This document shows positions 19,848 through 28,503 of a stretch of DNA of 64,000 bases, in pieces. Origin of the DNA: Larkinella rosea (GTDB lineage: Bacteria > Bacteroidota > Bacteroidia > Cytophagales > Spirosomataceae); NCBI RefSeq assembly GCF_003858635.1, contig NZ_RQJO01000015.1:310001-374000 (forward strand). Reading direction: 5' to 3'. Each line of letters opens with the position of its first letter. Within the stretch, counting starts at the first letter, position 1. A program made the translations under genes and the position numbers. The notes under the pieces are model-generated. The model searched no databases, was not told the DNA's origin, and saw nothing but the letters and a program-made list of their open reading frames with translations.

Positions 19848-20105
19848 ATGGACACCGCAACATTGTTAAAGAGCTTGAAAGTAACCGCCGTCTGGTTTGA
19901 TACCGAAAAGGTATATTTCGACCTTACAGATGGCAAAACGATCGGTAGTCCACTTAGCTGGTTTCCCAGACTCAACAAAGCCAGCGATAGTCAACGTCAG
20001 AATTGGCGTTTAGTCGCTGGTGGCTATGGCGTGCATTGGGAAGAAATTGACGAAGATTTGTCTGCGGAAGGAATGCTGCTTTATAATCCTTCCCAAAAGT
20101 CATAA
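19848..20105 (+). CDS. DUF2442 domain-containing protein
   Basis: Small acidic protein of 85 residues with the DUF2442 pattern: V-x-x-V-W-F beta strand, LTDGKTIGSPLSWFPRL, ASDSQRQNW, then GYGVHWEEIDEDLS and a C-terminal GMLLYN. Start at 19848 (MDTATLLKSLKV) gives clean spacing; the longer frame overlaps the DUF4160 gene. DUF2442 proteins are thought to bind DNA or a partner, consistent with an antitoxin role next to DUF4160 (unproven). Confidence 0.82.
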   Translation: MDTATLLKSLKVTAVWFDTEKVYFDLTDGKTIGSPLSWFPRLNKASDSQRQNWRLVAGGYGVHWEEIDEDLSAEGMLLYNPSQKS

Positions 20106-20109
20106 GTAC

Positions 20110-21087
20110 ATGCGCCTGGTTTCTCATCCCGTCCTCTGCAATTACTACATTACCTATCGCTGCAATGCGACCTGTAGTTTTTGCGACATCTGGGAGCGGC
20201 CTTCGCCCTACGTAACGCCGGAAAATGTGGCGGATAACCTGCGGGATTTGAAACGGCTGGGCGTGAGAGTGATCGATTTTACGGGCGGAGAACCGCTGCT
20301 GCATCGTCAACTGGACGAACTGTTGCGCGAAGCGAAAAACCGGGGACTGATTACTACGGTAACCACCAACGGTTTATTGTATCCCAAAAACGCCGAGAAG
20401 CTGCACGGTTTGATCGACATGCTGCACTTCTCGCTCGATTCGCCGATTGCCGAAGAACACGACAAATCGCGGGGCGTCAAGTGTTTCGATAAGGTGATGG
20501 AATCCATCGCCATCGCGAAACAGCTGGGCGAACGGCCGGATATTCTGTTCACGGTTTTTGAACACAACGTTCACCAGATCAGGCAGATGTACGAAGAGAT
20601 TTGCCTGCCGAATAATCTGGTGCTGATTCTCAACCCGGTTTTTGAATACAACGACGTTGAAACCGGGGGCGGTTTCTCGGAGAAAACCCTGCAGGAAATG
20701 ACCTGGTGGGGGAAGCAGAAAAATGTTTACATCAACGATGCTTTCATTCAACTCCGGCGCGATGGCGGCAACCACGTCGAAGACCCGGTTTGTCTGGCCG
20801 GAAGTACCACGCTCGTAATCTCTCCGGAAAACAAACTGGTGTTGCCCTGCTACCACCTCGGCCTGAAAGACTTCCCGATCGAAGGCAAGCTGTATGACCT
20901 GTATCGCTCCGACGAAGTACAGAAACTGGTGGCGCTGGAAGGCCGTCTGCCCGCGTGCGAGGGGTGCGCCATCAATTGCTACATGCAGCCGTCTTTTGCC
21001 GTTGAGATGAACCGGTACTGGTGGAAAGCGCTCCCCAGCACGCTGAAATACAATCGCATCAAAGGCACCTGGAAGCAGTTGTTCTGA
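20110..21087 (+). CDS. Radical SAM protein with SPASM-like C-terminal cysteines
   Basis: Protein of 325 residues. The radical SAM motif CNATCSFC (Cys18, Cys22, Cys25) coordinates the 4Fe-4S cluster, and TGGEPLLH (about 60-67) is the SAM-binding GGE motif. The C-terminal region holds further cysteines (VCLAG, LPCYH, ACEGCAINCYM) like those binding auxiliary clusters in SPASM/twitch enzymes. SPASM enzymes often modify peptides, but no small precursor gene is evident here. Start at 20110 (MRLVSHPVLCNYYIT), 4 nt after the DUF2442 stop, so it appears to be in the accD operon. Substrate unknown. Confidence 0.85.
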   Translation: MRLVSHPVLCNYYITYRCNATCSFCDIWERPSPYVTPENVADNLRDLKRLGVRVIDFTGGEPLLHRQLDELLREAKNRGLITTVTTNGLLYPKNAEKLHGLIDMLHFSLDSPIAEEHDKSRGVKCFDKVMESIAIAKQLGERPDILFTVFEHNVHQIRQMYEEICLPNNLVLILNPVFEYNDVETGGGFSEKTLQEMTWWGKQKNVYINDAFIQLRRDGGNHVEDPVCLAGSTTLVISPENKLVLPCYHLGLKDFPIEGKLYDLYRSDEVQKLVALEGRLPACEGCAINCYMQPSFAVEMNRYWWKALPSTLKYNRIKGTWKQLF

Positions 21088-21093
21088 CCGGTT

Positions 21094-22206
21094 TTACTTT
21101 TTGACTACCTTATTCGTGTAGCTCCGCCCAAGCGCCGACGTTCGGATCAGGTACAAACCGGGTGCCAGTTGTTCGCTACCAATCGCCTGCTCATGCTCAA
21201 GAGCCGCTTTACTGGTCATTACTTCCTGAATTATTTTTCCCTGGCTGTTCAGCAATTGAAACGTCGCCGTTGTCGGTTTATGGCTTTTCAGCACAACCTG
21301 AAACCGGCTCGACGAAGGATTTGGAGCCACGGTAACGGACAAATTTAGCTCGTCGATGCGGTTTTCCAGAGCTGTCAGTAAACCGCGTTCCAGAACGGGT
21401 TCGTAGGGCGGGATAAGCCCGGGATTGCTCCCCGGTTCATCACGGACACGCGTCACCAGATCGAAGAGTGTTGCACTGATGCGCTGGCCATTTCGCCACT
21501 CTTCGGCTACAATCGCAAAATCGTAAGTCCCAACCTGCGTGGGAGCGTCCCAGGTCAATTGGCCGGTTTTCATATCAATTTTGAAGGTTCCTTTACGAGT
21601 TACATCGTTTGGGAAAACATAGTCGGACAGTTGCTGGCTATTTTTCTGGCATTCCCCATTTCGGAGTCGGATCAGATAATGGGCAATGCTGTCACCTTCA
21701 ATATCCGTTGTCTGGAAGTTATATACGGCTTTTTGATTAACGGGCACTGTCAAGTTACTGAAATCTGGTCCCTGAAAAACCGGAAGGTCATTTGTAGCAG
21801 TAGAAGAAAACGTAGTTTCCAAATAAAGCGGTGTCTGGATGGCATTGGGTAAATTGTTAACCAGAGATCGGTTCGGTAATTGCATGGATACCGTATAGGA
21901 TCCGGAACCGGTCCCGTTGTATGTATGCTGTACTTGGTACGTATTTAAACTGATCTCGTTTGTAATCCGTATCTTGGCTACTCTGCGAACCTGTCGAATA
22001 CCTGAACCGTCGCCCATACAAAGCGGAATCGGGTCGGTTTGCTCGGCCGAAGATTGCCCGGCAATATCATTCATATACAGATTAACTGTAATTTCAAACG
22101 TGAGCGACGTAGCAACCCGTTTTACCTGAATATAGCCTCCGAGCAGGTGGGTTGCCCAGGCGGGAAAAGCACTCAGAATCAACAGGAAAGTAATGATCTT
22201 TTTCAT
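21094..22206 (-). CDS. T9SS type A sorting domain-containing secreted protein
   Basis: Exported protein of 370 residues. A signal peptide (MKKIITFLLILSAFPAWA) is followed by THLLGGYI, a start common to gliding-associated extracellular proteins of Bacteroidota. Cadherin/Ig-like beta-rich modules occupy most of the chain (about 135-265; KAVYNFQTTDIEGDSI, GTFKIDMKTGQLTWDAP). The C-terminal 75 residues form a type A sorting signal (VAPNPSSSRFQV to GLYLIRT and a terminal KK), which directs export by the type IX system and surface attachment or release. Start at 22206; the frame upstream has no signal peptide. Ligand unknown. Convergent with the radical SAM gene, stops 6 nt apart. Confidence 0.88.
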   Translation of the reverse strand: MKKIITFLLILSAFPAWATHLLGGYIQVKRVATSLTFEITVNLYMNDIAGQSSAEQTDPIPLCMGDGSGIRQVRRVAKIRITNEISLNTYQVQHTYNGTGSGSYTVSMQLPNRSLVNNLPNAIQTPLYLETTFSSTATNDLPVFQGPDFSNLTVPVNQKAVYNFQTTDIEGDSIAHYLIRLRNGECQKNSQQLSDYVFPNDVTRKGTFKIDMKTGQLTWDAPTQVGTYDFAIVAEEWRNGQRISATLFDLVTRVRDEPGSNPGLIPPYEPVLERGLLTALENRIDELNLSVTVAPNPSSSRFQVVLKSHKPTTATFQLLNSQGKIIQEVMTSKAALEHEQAIGSEQLAPGLYLIRTSALGRSYTNKVVKK

Positions 22207-22328
22207 GAGAAGGAGGTTGGAAGGGTGAAGTAATACCAACTGTTGATCATACGTATTGTTGAAACGAAAGGTACAATTTTGTAGTATTACAGCCGACAAT
22301 TATTCGCCCGTTTCGTGTCTGAAAACAA

Positions 22329-23147
22329 ATGCTTTACTCATCCCAGCAAACCGCCGGTTTTTCAACATACTCATTTCGGCATTTGCTGACGAACCAGACG
22401 GATCATGTTCTAACGCTGACATTGAACCGACCCGAAAAAAAGAACGCGCTGAACCCCACGTTGCTGAATGAGCTGGCGTTTGCGCTAACCTACGCGCATC
22501 ACGAAAAGGATATCTGGCTGGTGGTGCTGGCCGCTGCGGGCGATGTTTTCTGTGCCGGAATGGATTTAAAAAGCCTGACTTCGGATGAGCAAAACGAACA
22601 GACCGTGCCTCCACCCTCCGGCCCCGTGCGGCTGGGCGAATTGTTGGCCGGGCTGCATAAACCGTGTCTGGCCAGGGTTCAGGGAGCGGTTTTTGCGGGC
22701 GGTTTTTTGCTGATTGGCGGTTGTACACACGTAATAGCTGCGGAAACCGCTACGTTCAGCTTGCCGGAAGTAAAACGCGGCTTGTTTCCGTTTCAGGTGA
22801 TGGCGGTTTTGCTCGACATCATGCCCGCCCGTACGGTTTTGGATTTGTGTCTCCGCGCCCGAACGCTATCGGCTCATAACGCTCAGGCGATTGGGTTGGT
22901 GACGGAAGTTGTCTCAACTGACCATCTGGACGAAACCGTTCAAAAATTAGTGGATGAATTGAAACAGTATTCACCAACGGCGATGCAGTTCGGCTTGCGG
23001 ACTTATCAGCAACTAAAGGCAATTCCTCAAGATCAGCAGCAGGCATTTTTACACGACCAATTCCAGCAGATTCAGCAAACCGCCGATGCGAAGGAAGGCA
23101 TGACGGCTTTTCTGGAGAAACGAGCGCCGAAGTGGGGAGGAGAATGA
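22329..23147 (+). CDS. Enoyl-CoA hydratase/isomerase family protein
   Basis: Crotonase-fold protein of 272 residues. LNRPEKKNALNPTLLNEL (about 33-50) is the CoA-binding entry, GDVFCAGMDLKSL (about 72-84) forms the first oxyanion-hole strand and loop, and QGAVFAGGFLLIGGCTHVIA (about 117-136) the second. The residues that act as catalytic Glu in true hydratases are not obvious here, so isomerase or other acyl-CoA chemistry is possible. Role in fatty-acid or amino-acid breakdown is inferred. Ends at a hairpin with an A/T-rich stem. Confidence 0.87.
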   Translation: MLYSSQQTAGFSTYSFRHLLTNQTDHVLTLTLNRPEKKNALNPTLLNELAFALTYAHHEKDIWLVVLAAAGDVFCAGMDLKSLTSDEQNEQTVPPPSGPVRLGELLAGLHKPCLARVQGAVFAGGFLLIGGCTHVIAAETATFSLPEVKRGLFPFQVMAVLLDIMPARTVLDLCLRARTLSAHNAQAIGLVTEVVSTDHLDETVQKLVDELKQYSPTAMQFGLRTYQQLKAIPQDQQQAFLHDQFQQIQQTADAKEGMTAFLEKRAPKWGGE

Positions 23148-23166
23148 AAATCGAATCTATGATTGT

Positions 23167-23199
23167 ACACTAAAATTTGATTTGTTATTTTAGTGTTTT
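23167..23199 (+). terminator. Hairpin after enoyl-CoA hydratase gene
   Basis: ACACTAAAAT (23167-23176) and ATTTTAGTGT (23187-23196) are perfect complements around a 10-nt loop, followed by TTT. It starts 20 nt after the stop codon and lies directly upstream of the DUF5618 gene. Confidence 0.6.
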
Positions 23200-23220
23200 A
23201 ACACACCCGATTTACCAGAA

Positions 23221-23598
23221 ATGAATACCGTACAGGAAGCAAAACGCTACTTAGACAATGCCCGCCAGATTTTAAGTGAAAAAGCGCTGAAAGAAAACGG
23301 GTATTATCAGGATCGCAAATACGTCAGAATGGCGGGCAATACGGCTTACAGCGGCATTTTAGTGGCTTTGGATGGTTTGCTGGAAGAAAAGACAAAAGGT
23401 CGTAAAGAAGTAACTTGGTATAAAACCCAATTGGCGCGACTGGATAAAAGTATTTTGAATTCGTTCGTATCGGCATACGACACGCTTCACCTGGCTTTAG
23501 GTTATGACGGCAATCTGAATGCGAAGGTAGCGACCGCTGGTTTAGAGGACGCTGAAAACATCATTCATTGGGTTGAACAACGTACGGCCAGAGCTTAG
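23221..23598 (+). CDS. DUF5618 family protein (intact copy)
   Basis: Helical protein of 125 residues, uncharacterised. Conserved block: YLDNARQILSEKA (about 10-22), GYYQDRKYVRMAG (about 27-39), AYSGILVALDGLL (about 42-54), then EVTWYK and a C-terminal IIHWVEQR. The pattern of paired helices suggests a HEPN-like four-helix bundle, but this is a guess from secondary structure. A second copy at 59406-59782 is broken by a frameshift and a stop codon. The stop lies in a small inverted repeat (TTAGGC/GCCTAA, 23595-23611). Confidence 0.8.
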   Translation: MNTVQEAKRYLDNARQILSEKALKENGYYQDRKYVRMAGNTAYSGILVALDGLLEEKTKGRKEVTWYKTQLARLDKSILNSFVSAYDTLHLALGYDGNLNAKVATAGLEDAENIIHWVEQRTARA

Positions 23599-23616
23599 GC
23601 AGGGAGCCTAATCATT

Positions 23617-24075
23617 CTACAAATCCTGACAGCCTTCTTTCCGCCGGGTATCGATAATAGCCTGAATCTTCCAATTACCATTCAGTTTCACCAGCGTAAA
23701 AACATTGACGCCACAGTGGCTTTTCTGACCGTTGAAGTAGAAAACGTACGGCGTCCAGGCAATGGCGAGTTCTGCATCAATTTTTACATCATAAGCTGAC
23801 AGCCGCTCGTCGAGCTCGCCCGGTTTTCGTTTGCCAACCGACGTTATAAAATTGGGAATGGCTTCATTCCGCACACTGACCACACCGTCTTTGTTTTTAG
23901 CGAGGCTTTGCAGTGATGCGCCCGGCGCAAAAACCGCCTTAAAAAGCGTCGTATCCGCTTTCCGCATGCCTTCGAACATCTGGGTAATGGCGGCCCGAAC
24001 GGCTTTTTCGTCGTCGGATTGGGCGAAGGCGGAGACTGAGATCAGGCCAAAGAGAAGGAGGAGAACTGTTTTCAT
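23617..24075 (-). CDS. NTF2-like (SnoaL/DUF4440-type) secreted protein
   Basis: Protein of 152 residues with a signal peptide (MKTVLLLLFGLISVSAFAQ) and an NTF2-like cone fold: EKAVRAAITQMFEGMRKADTTLF (first helices), then beta strands with AIAWTPYVFYFNGQKSHCG and NGNWKIQAIIDTRR. NTF2-like proteins range from enzymes to binding proteins; no catalytic set can be assigned. Located outside the cytoplasm. Convergent with the DUF5618 gene. Confidence 0.8.
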   Translation of the reverse strand: MKTVLLLLFGLISVSAFAQSDDEKAVRAAITQMFEGMRKADTTLFKAVFAPGASLQSLAKNKDGVVSVRNEAIPNFITSVGKRKPGELDERLSAYDVKIDAELAIAWTPYVFYFNGQKSHCGVNVFTLVKLNGNWKIQAIIDTRRKEGCQDL

Positions 24076-24111
24076 AGGTTGATGAAGTTTCAGGATTTGA
24101 AGAGTAGCAAT

Positions 24112-24143
24112 ACCCTGTCAGGGTTTTTAACCGCTGACAGGGT
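24112..24143. repeat. Small inverted repeat between xylA and the NTF2-like gene
   Basis: ACCCTGTCAG (24112-24121) and CTGACAGGGT (24134-24143) are exact complements with a 12-nt spacer. GC-rich arms without a following T-run on the minus strand suggest a REP-like or structural element rather than a strong terminator. Confidence 0.55.
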
Positions 24144-24154
24144 CAATCCTCAAC

Positions 24155-25495
24155 CTAAATATACTGATTCAGAATCATTTCGTACAATTCCTGCTTGCCG
24201 CTGATTTGTTTCGGTTCGCCATTAGTCAGGGCGTATTCGCGCAGATCTTCCAACGTCAGTTCGCCTTTTTCAAAACGCGCGCCTTCGCCACTGTCATAAC
24301 TGGCGTAGCGATCAGCCCGCAATTTCTTGTACTGCGATTTACTCAGAATCGCTTCGGCAACGATGGCGGCCCGGGCAAACGCATCCATCCCGCCAATGTG
24401 GGCGATAAAAATATCGTCCAGATCGGTCGAGTTCCGGCGGGTTTTGGCATCGAAGTTGACCCCGCCCGATTTCAAGCCGCCCGCTTCCAGAATCACCAGC
24501 ATGGCTTCCGTGAGTTCGTACAGATCCATCGGAAACTGATCGGTATCCCAGCCATTCTGGTAATCGCCCCGGTTGGCGTCGATGCTGCCGAGCATGTTGT
24601 TGTCGGCCGCAACCTGCAACTCGTGGGCGAAGGTGTGGCTGGCGAGCGTGGCGTGGTTGGTTTCGACGTTCAATTCAAAATCGTCCTGCAAACCGTATTT
24701 ATTCAGAAAACCGGCCACCGTAGCCGCGTCGAAATCGTACTGGTGTTTGCTCGGTTCCATCGGTTTCGGTTCGATGTAGAACGCGCCTTTGAAGCCCTGC
24801 TTGCGGGCATAATCGCGCGACATCGTCAAAAACCGGGCAAGGTGCTCCTGCTCGCGTTTCATGTTCGTATTCAGCAGCGACATATAGCCTTCGCGACCTC
24901 CCCAGAAGGTGTAGCCCGAACCGCCCAGCTCAATCGTGGCATCAATGGCATTTTTCACCTGCCAGCCGCCGTGGGCCAGCACGTGGAAATCCGGATTGGT
25001 CGATGCACCATTCATGTAGCGTGCGTGCGAGAAAAGATTGGCCGTTCCCCACAGCAGTTGAACACCGCTGGCCTGCTGTTTCTGCTTCGCGTAATCGACA
25101 ATCTTGCGGAAATTGCGCTCAAATTCGGCGTTGGAACTGCCTTCGGGCGCCACATCTGTGTCGTGAAAACAGTAGTACTCCATGCCCATTTTGGTAATGA
25201 ACTCAAAAGCGGCATCCATCTTGTCGAAAGCTGCGCCCAGCGGATCGGCATTCGTGCTCCAGGGAAACAATTTGACGCCCGGCCCGAACGGATCGGCGCC
25301 CGTGCCGCAGAAGGTGTGCCAGTAAGCGACCGCAAACCGGAACAGTTCATTCATCGGTTTGCCCAGAATCGTGCGGTTTTGATCGTACCATTTAAACGCC
25401 AGCGGATTATCCGATTCGCGCCCTTCATACGGAATGGGGGCGGTGACGAACGGAAAATACGTTTTGTCGCCCAGCGTGAGGTTCAGTTTTGACAT
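24155..25495 (-). CDS. xylA: Xylose isomerase
   Basis: Cytosolic metal-dependent isomerase of 446 residues converting D-xylose to D-xylulose (and glucose to fructose at lower rate). Characteristic motifs: [12 protein letters not shown] (catalytic His), [27 protein letters not shown] (metal-binding Glu and catalytic Lys), [14 protein letters not shown] and GSIDANRGD. Full length for the class II (long) group. No xylulokinase or xylose transporter is adjacent. Start at 25495 ([15 protein letters not shown]). Confidence 0.96.
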   Translation of the reverse strand: MSKLNLTLGDKTYFPFVTAPIPYEGRESDNPLAFKWYDQNRTILGKPMNELFRFAVAYWHTFCGTGADPFGPGVKLFPWSTNADPLGAAFDKMDAAFEFITKMGMEYYCFHDTDVAPEGSSNAEFERNFRKIVDYAKQKQQASGVQLLWGTANLFSHARYMNGASTNPDFHVLAHGGWQVKNAIDATIELGGSGYTFWGGREGYMSLLNTNMKREQEHLARFLTMSRDYARKQGFKGAFYIEPKPMEPSKHQYDFDAATVAGFLNKYGLQDDFELNVETNHATLASHTFAHELQVAADNNMLGSIDANRGDYQNGWDTDQFPMDLYELTEAMLVILEAGGLKSGGVNFDAKTRRNSTDLDDIFIAHIGGMDAFARAAIVAEAILSKSQYKKLRADRYASYDSGEGARFEKGELTLEDLREYALTNGEPKQISGKQELYEMILNQYI

Positions 25496-25761
25496 GGTAA
25501 ATTGGGATTGAAACGAATAATTCTTTAAAAGTCTGCTTCTCTGGAGAAGATACCAAGTAGTAAAAGGAGCTATTACGGAAAATATCCTCTATGCTCTCCT
25601 TTTCTTACCTTGCATTTCATCGAATCGACGCAGTAAAATGGGCAGCGAGGCATCAGTGCCATCGATGATCTACCGGATACCATGTGTGAGAATTGGCGAA
25701 AAAACGGATCATTTCGCAGAGAGGCTGCATAGGTCTTCGGAGCTATTGATTTCCTGAACGC

Positions 25762-27165
25762 TTACTCGATAAGCAGTTTAATTCGTTTGCTTTTTGTGCG
25801 ACTCTGGAGCCATTTCTCAATGCGCTGCCGCTCAGACTTTGTATGCCTGCGGGAAAACGTCGCATAAACCAGCATAACGGTATCCGGTGTCGCCTTATTG
25901 GCATTCATTACCAGTGACCGGGCAGCGGTAAAGGTTTGTACATCGGGCAGTAGCGTCTTCAGTTCATTGCGCAGATCCGCTACTGGTAAGTGTGTAGATT
26001 GGGTGAGGTCGATATACCGGCGCAATGAGTCGATGGTGTGGTCTTTGCGGGCGATAGACGACTGGCTGTATTTGATAACCTGATCGGTCAACGAATTCTT
26101 GAGCGCATCCACGTCAATTTCTGTATCTTTAAAACTACCTTGCTTAACCACCAGCGATGCATCGCCCAGACCGTAAGCAGGCATTTTTGCCCGGAGAAAA
26201 GTAATGGAATCTTTTGGAAATGGTTCTCCAACCAGCGTGAGTTCAACGGAACTTTGCTTCCGGTTAAAATGGGCCATATAGTTGACTACTTGCCGGTATT
26301 GAAAATTACATTCATTCGTCACAAACCGCTTTGTGTTTTGCTCAAATATGGTTTTACGAACAATTTGATAGCCTAGGTAGCTGCTGGGTACGACCACAAT
26401 TAAAACCGCTATCCAAATGGTGTTGCGCACCCGGCGTTCAGTATCGGGCGTTGGATATTGTTTCTGATGGTAACCCAAAAAACGGACAATTAAAAAAGTG
26501 GCCAGACTAATGCAGACGCTGTTGATGAGAAACAGATAAAACGCACCGGCAAAGTAATACAGGTTGCCTGATGCCAGACCATAGCCGGCTGTACAAATCG
26601 GTGGCATCAGCGCCGTGGCAATAGCAACACCCGGAACCACGTTGGTGATCTTGTCCCGACGCGAGCCAGCTACTATCCCAGCCAGTCCACCAAAAAAGGC
26701 AATAAACGCATCCCAAACGGTCGGGGAGGTACGTGCCAGGAGCTCCGATTGGGCAATGTGAAGGGGACTAATAAAAAAGTAAATGGTCGATGTCAGCAAG
26801 CTGATAAAAACCGCAATACTTAAATTCTTCAAAGCCTGCTGAATCATGGTCAGGTCATTGATACCAATTCCAAGTCCGATCCCCATGATGGGGCCCATCA
26901 GGGGCGAAATGAGCATGGCTCCGATGATAACCGCTGTCGAGTTCACATTCAGGCCAATGGAAGCGATAAAAATGGCAAAAATCAGTGTCCATAAATTGAT
27001 TCCCCGAAACTCAATTCCCCGGCTAATGGACTGAATGATAGCCGCTTCTTCTTCTTTATCTTCTTCTAAGCTGAAGCGATCCCGCAAAAACGTGCCGAAG
27101 CGGGCCAGCACATCAGGTCGTTTGGAATGGGGCAGATTGGGGTCGTTAATGATCATGCCTGTCAA
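25762..27165 (-). CDS. DUF389 (TIGR00341-type) membrane protein
   Basis: Membrane protein of 467 residues. A short cytosolic N-terminus is followed by about seven hydrophobic segments between residues 55 and 270, including the DUF389 hallmark NSTAVIIGAMLISPLMGPIM (about 74-93) and VPGVAIATALMPPICTAGYG. A soluble C-terminal region (about 285-467) ends basic (RTKSKRIKLLIE). Function unknown; the family is often near transporters. Here it is divergent from a cation/proton antiporter, suggesting a part in ion or pH balance (inference). The 266-nt spacer toward xylA holds no gene. Confidence 0.85.
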   Translation of the reverse strand: MTGMIINDPNLPHSKRPDVLARFGTFLRDRFSLEEDKEEEAAIIQSISRGIEFRGINLWTLIFAIFIASIGLNVNSTAVIIGAMLISPLMGPIMGIGLGIGINDLTMIQQALKNLSIAVFISLLTSTIYFFISPLHIAQSELLARTSPTVWDAFIAFFGGLAGIVAGSRRDKITNVVPGVAIATALMPPICTAGYGLASGNLYYFAGAFYLFLINSVCISLATFLIVRFLGYHQKQYPTPDTERRVRNTIWIAVLIVVVPSSYLGYQIVRKTIFEQNTKRFVTNECNFQYRQVVNYMAHFNRKQSSVELTLVGEPFPKDSITFLRAKMPAYGLGDASLVVKQGSFKDTEIDVDALKNSLTDQVIKYSQSSIARKDHTIDSLRRYIDLTQSTHLPVADLRNELKTLLPDVQTFTAARSLVMNANKATPDTVMLVYATFSRRHTKSERQRIEKWLQSRTKSKRIKLLIE

Positions 27166-27241
27166 AAAAAATGATCTAATTACGGTCGATTTGATTTATT
27201 CAATAGAAATTTAAGGCAATCTTGTGTAATTCTTTATCTGA

Positions 27242-28492
27242 ATGGACTTATTTACACTCGTTACACTTCTGATTGTTATTTCGGCCGCATTCGCCTATCT
27301 CAATACCCGCTGGCTGAAACTACCCGATGCCATTGGTATTATGGTGTTGTCGCTCCTTTTTTCGGTGTTGCTAATCGGATTGAATGCCATTCATTCCGCC
27401 TGGTTTGCGCTAATCCGCCAGGCATTGGAACAAATCGATTTTGGTCGTGTTTTGTTCGATGTCATGCTCAGTTTCCTACTGTTTGCCGGAGCCTTTCATA
27501 CGGATTCCGCCCAATTGAAACTGGAGCGACGGTCGGTCATGCTGTTTGCCTTAATCGGCGTACTGTTAAGCACAGCTCTGGTTGGAACCGGGCTTTATCT
27601 ATTGTCCGGATGGTTCGGACTCACCTTGTCATATCCGGTTTGTTTGCTGTTCGGTGCTTTGATTTCGCCCACCGACCCTATTGCTGTGCTGGGTATCTTA
27701 GCCAAATTCAAGTTGCCCGAGAATGTCAAACTCAACATCGTGGGCGAGTCTTTGTTCAACGATGGCGTTGGAGTAGTCGTATTTGCTTCCATTTATCGCA
27801 TCGTTGTCAACGGCTCCGACAGCATTAGTGCAGGAGAAATCGGCTTGCTATTTTTAGAAGAAGCCGGAGGTGGAATCGTGTTTGGACTGGCTTTGGGCTA
27901 TGGAATGTTCTGGCTTCTGCGTTCCATCAACCACTACCAAACGGAAGTAATCATTACCGTAGCAGGGGTAATGGGGGGCTACCTGCTGGCACAAACACTG
28001 CACATTTCCGGACCACTGGCCATGGTGGTGGCGGGTCTGTTCGTAGGTGGGTATGCCCGGAAGGGAGCCATGAGCCATACGACTGAAGAGTACGTCGATA
28101 AGTTTTGGGAATTGATCGATGGAATCCTGAATGCGCTACTTTTTGTGTTGATTGGCCTCGAATTGTTACTCATCGACTTTCAGTCGCGGTACTGGCCGAT
28201 TTGTCTGGCTGTTGTCTTTTTAGTTTTGTTTGCCCGATTCATCTCGATTTGGTTCCCTTTCAGGTTAGCCCGGAAGTGGCTCGATCTGGACGATAAAGCG
28301 CCGATTATGCTGACCTGGGGTGGCTTACGGGGTGGGTTATCCATTGCCATGGCCCTGTCAATTCCAGCGACATTACCAAATAAAGATCTGTTGGTTACAA
28401 TTACCTATGCCGTTGTGCTGTTCTCGGTGATTGGCCAGGGCCTGACCATGGAACGGCTTATTCGACGGCTCTACCCACCGAAGAAAGAATGA
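27242..28492 (+). CDS. CPA1-family Na+(K+)/H+ antiporter
   Basis: Inner-membrane antiporter of 416 residues with about 12 transmembrane segments. Signatures: FGALISPTDPIAVLGIL (about 137-153) and the ion-binding Asn-Asp pair in GESLFNDGVGVVVFAS (about 168-183). The conserved TWGGLRGGLSIAMAL is at about 358-372. NhaP/CPA1-type proteins exchange cytosolic Na+ or K+ for H+. No long C-terminal regulatory tail. It lies between the divergent DUF389 gene and the convergent ClC gene, 11 nt from the latter. Confidence 0.93.
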   Translation: MDLFTLVTLLIVISAAFAYLNTRWLKLPDAIGIMVLSLLFSVLLIGLNAIHSAWFALIRQALEQIDFGRVLFDVMLSFLLFAGAFHTDSAQLKLERRSVMLFALIGVLLSTALVGTGLYLLSGWFGLTLSYPVCLLFGALISPTDPIAVLGILAKFKLPENVKLNIVGESLFNDGVGVVVFASIYRIVVNGSDSISAGEIGLLFLEEAGGGIVFGLALGYGMFWLLRSINHYQTEVIITVAGVMGGYLLAQTLHISGPLAMVVAGLFVGGYARKGAMSHTTEEYVDKFWELIDGILNALLFVLIGLELLLIDFQSRYWPICLAVVFLVLFARFISIWFPFRLARKWLDLDDKAPIMLTWGGLRGGLSIAMALSIPATLPNKDLLVTITYAVVLFSVIGQGLTMERLIRRLYPPKKE

Positions 28493-28503
28493 GCGCCAAC
28501 GGG

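Noticed and set aside
20110-21087. Radical SAM gene as part of a RiPP cluster
   Set aside because: No short precursor-peptide gene, peptidase or exporter was found beside it; the small neighbours are DUF4160 and DUF2442 proteins.
24206-25492. Long plus-strand open frame of 428 codons opposite xylA
   Set aside because: It mirrors xylA exactly, has no recognisable domain, and arises from GC-rich third positions of the real gene.
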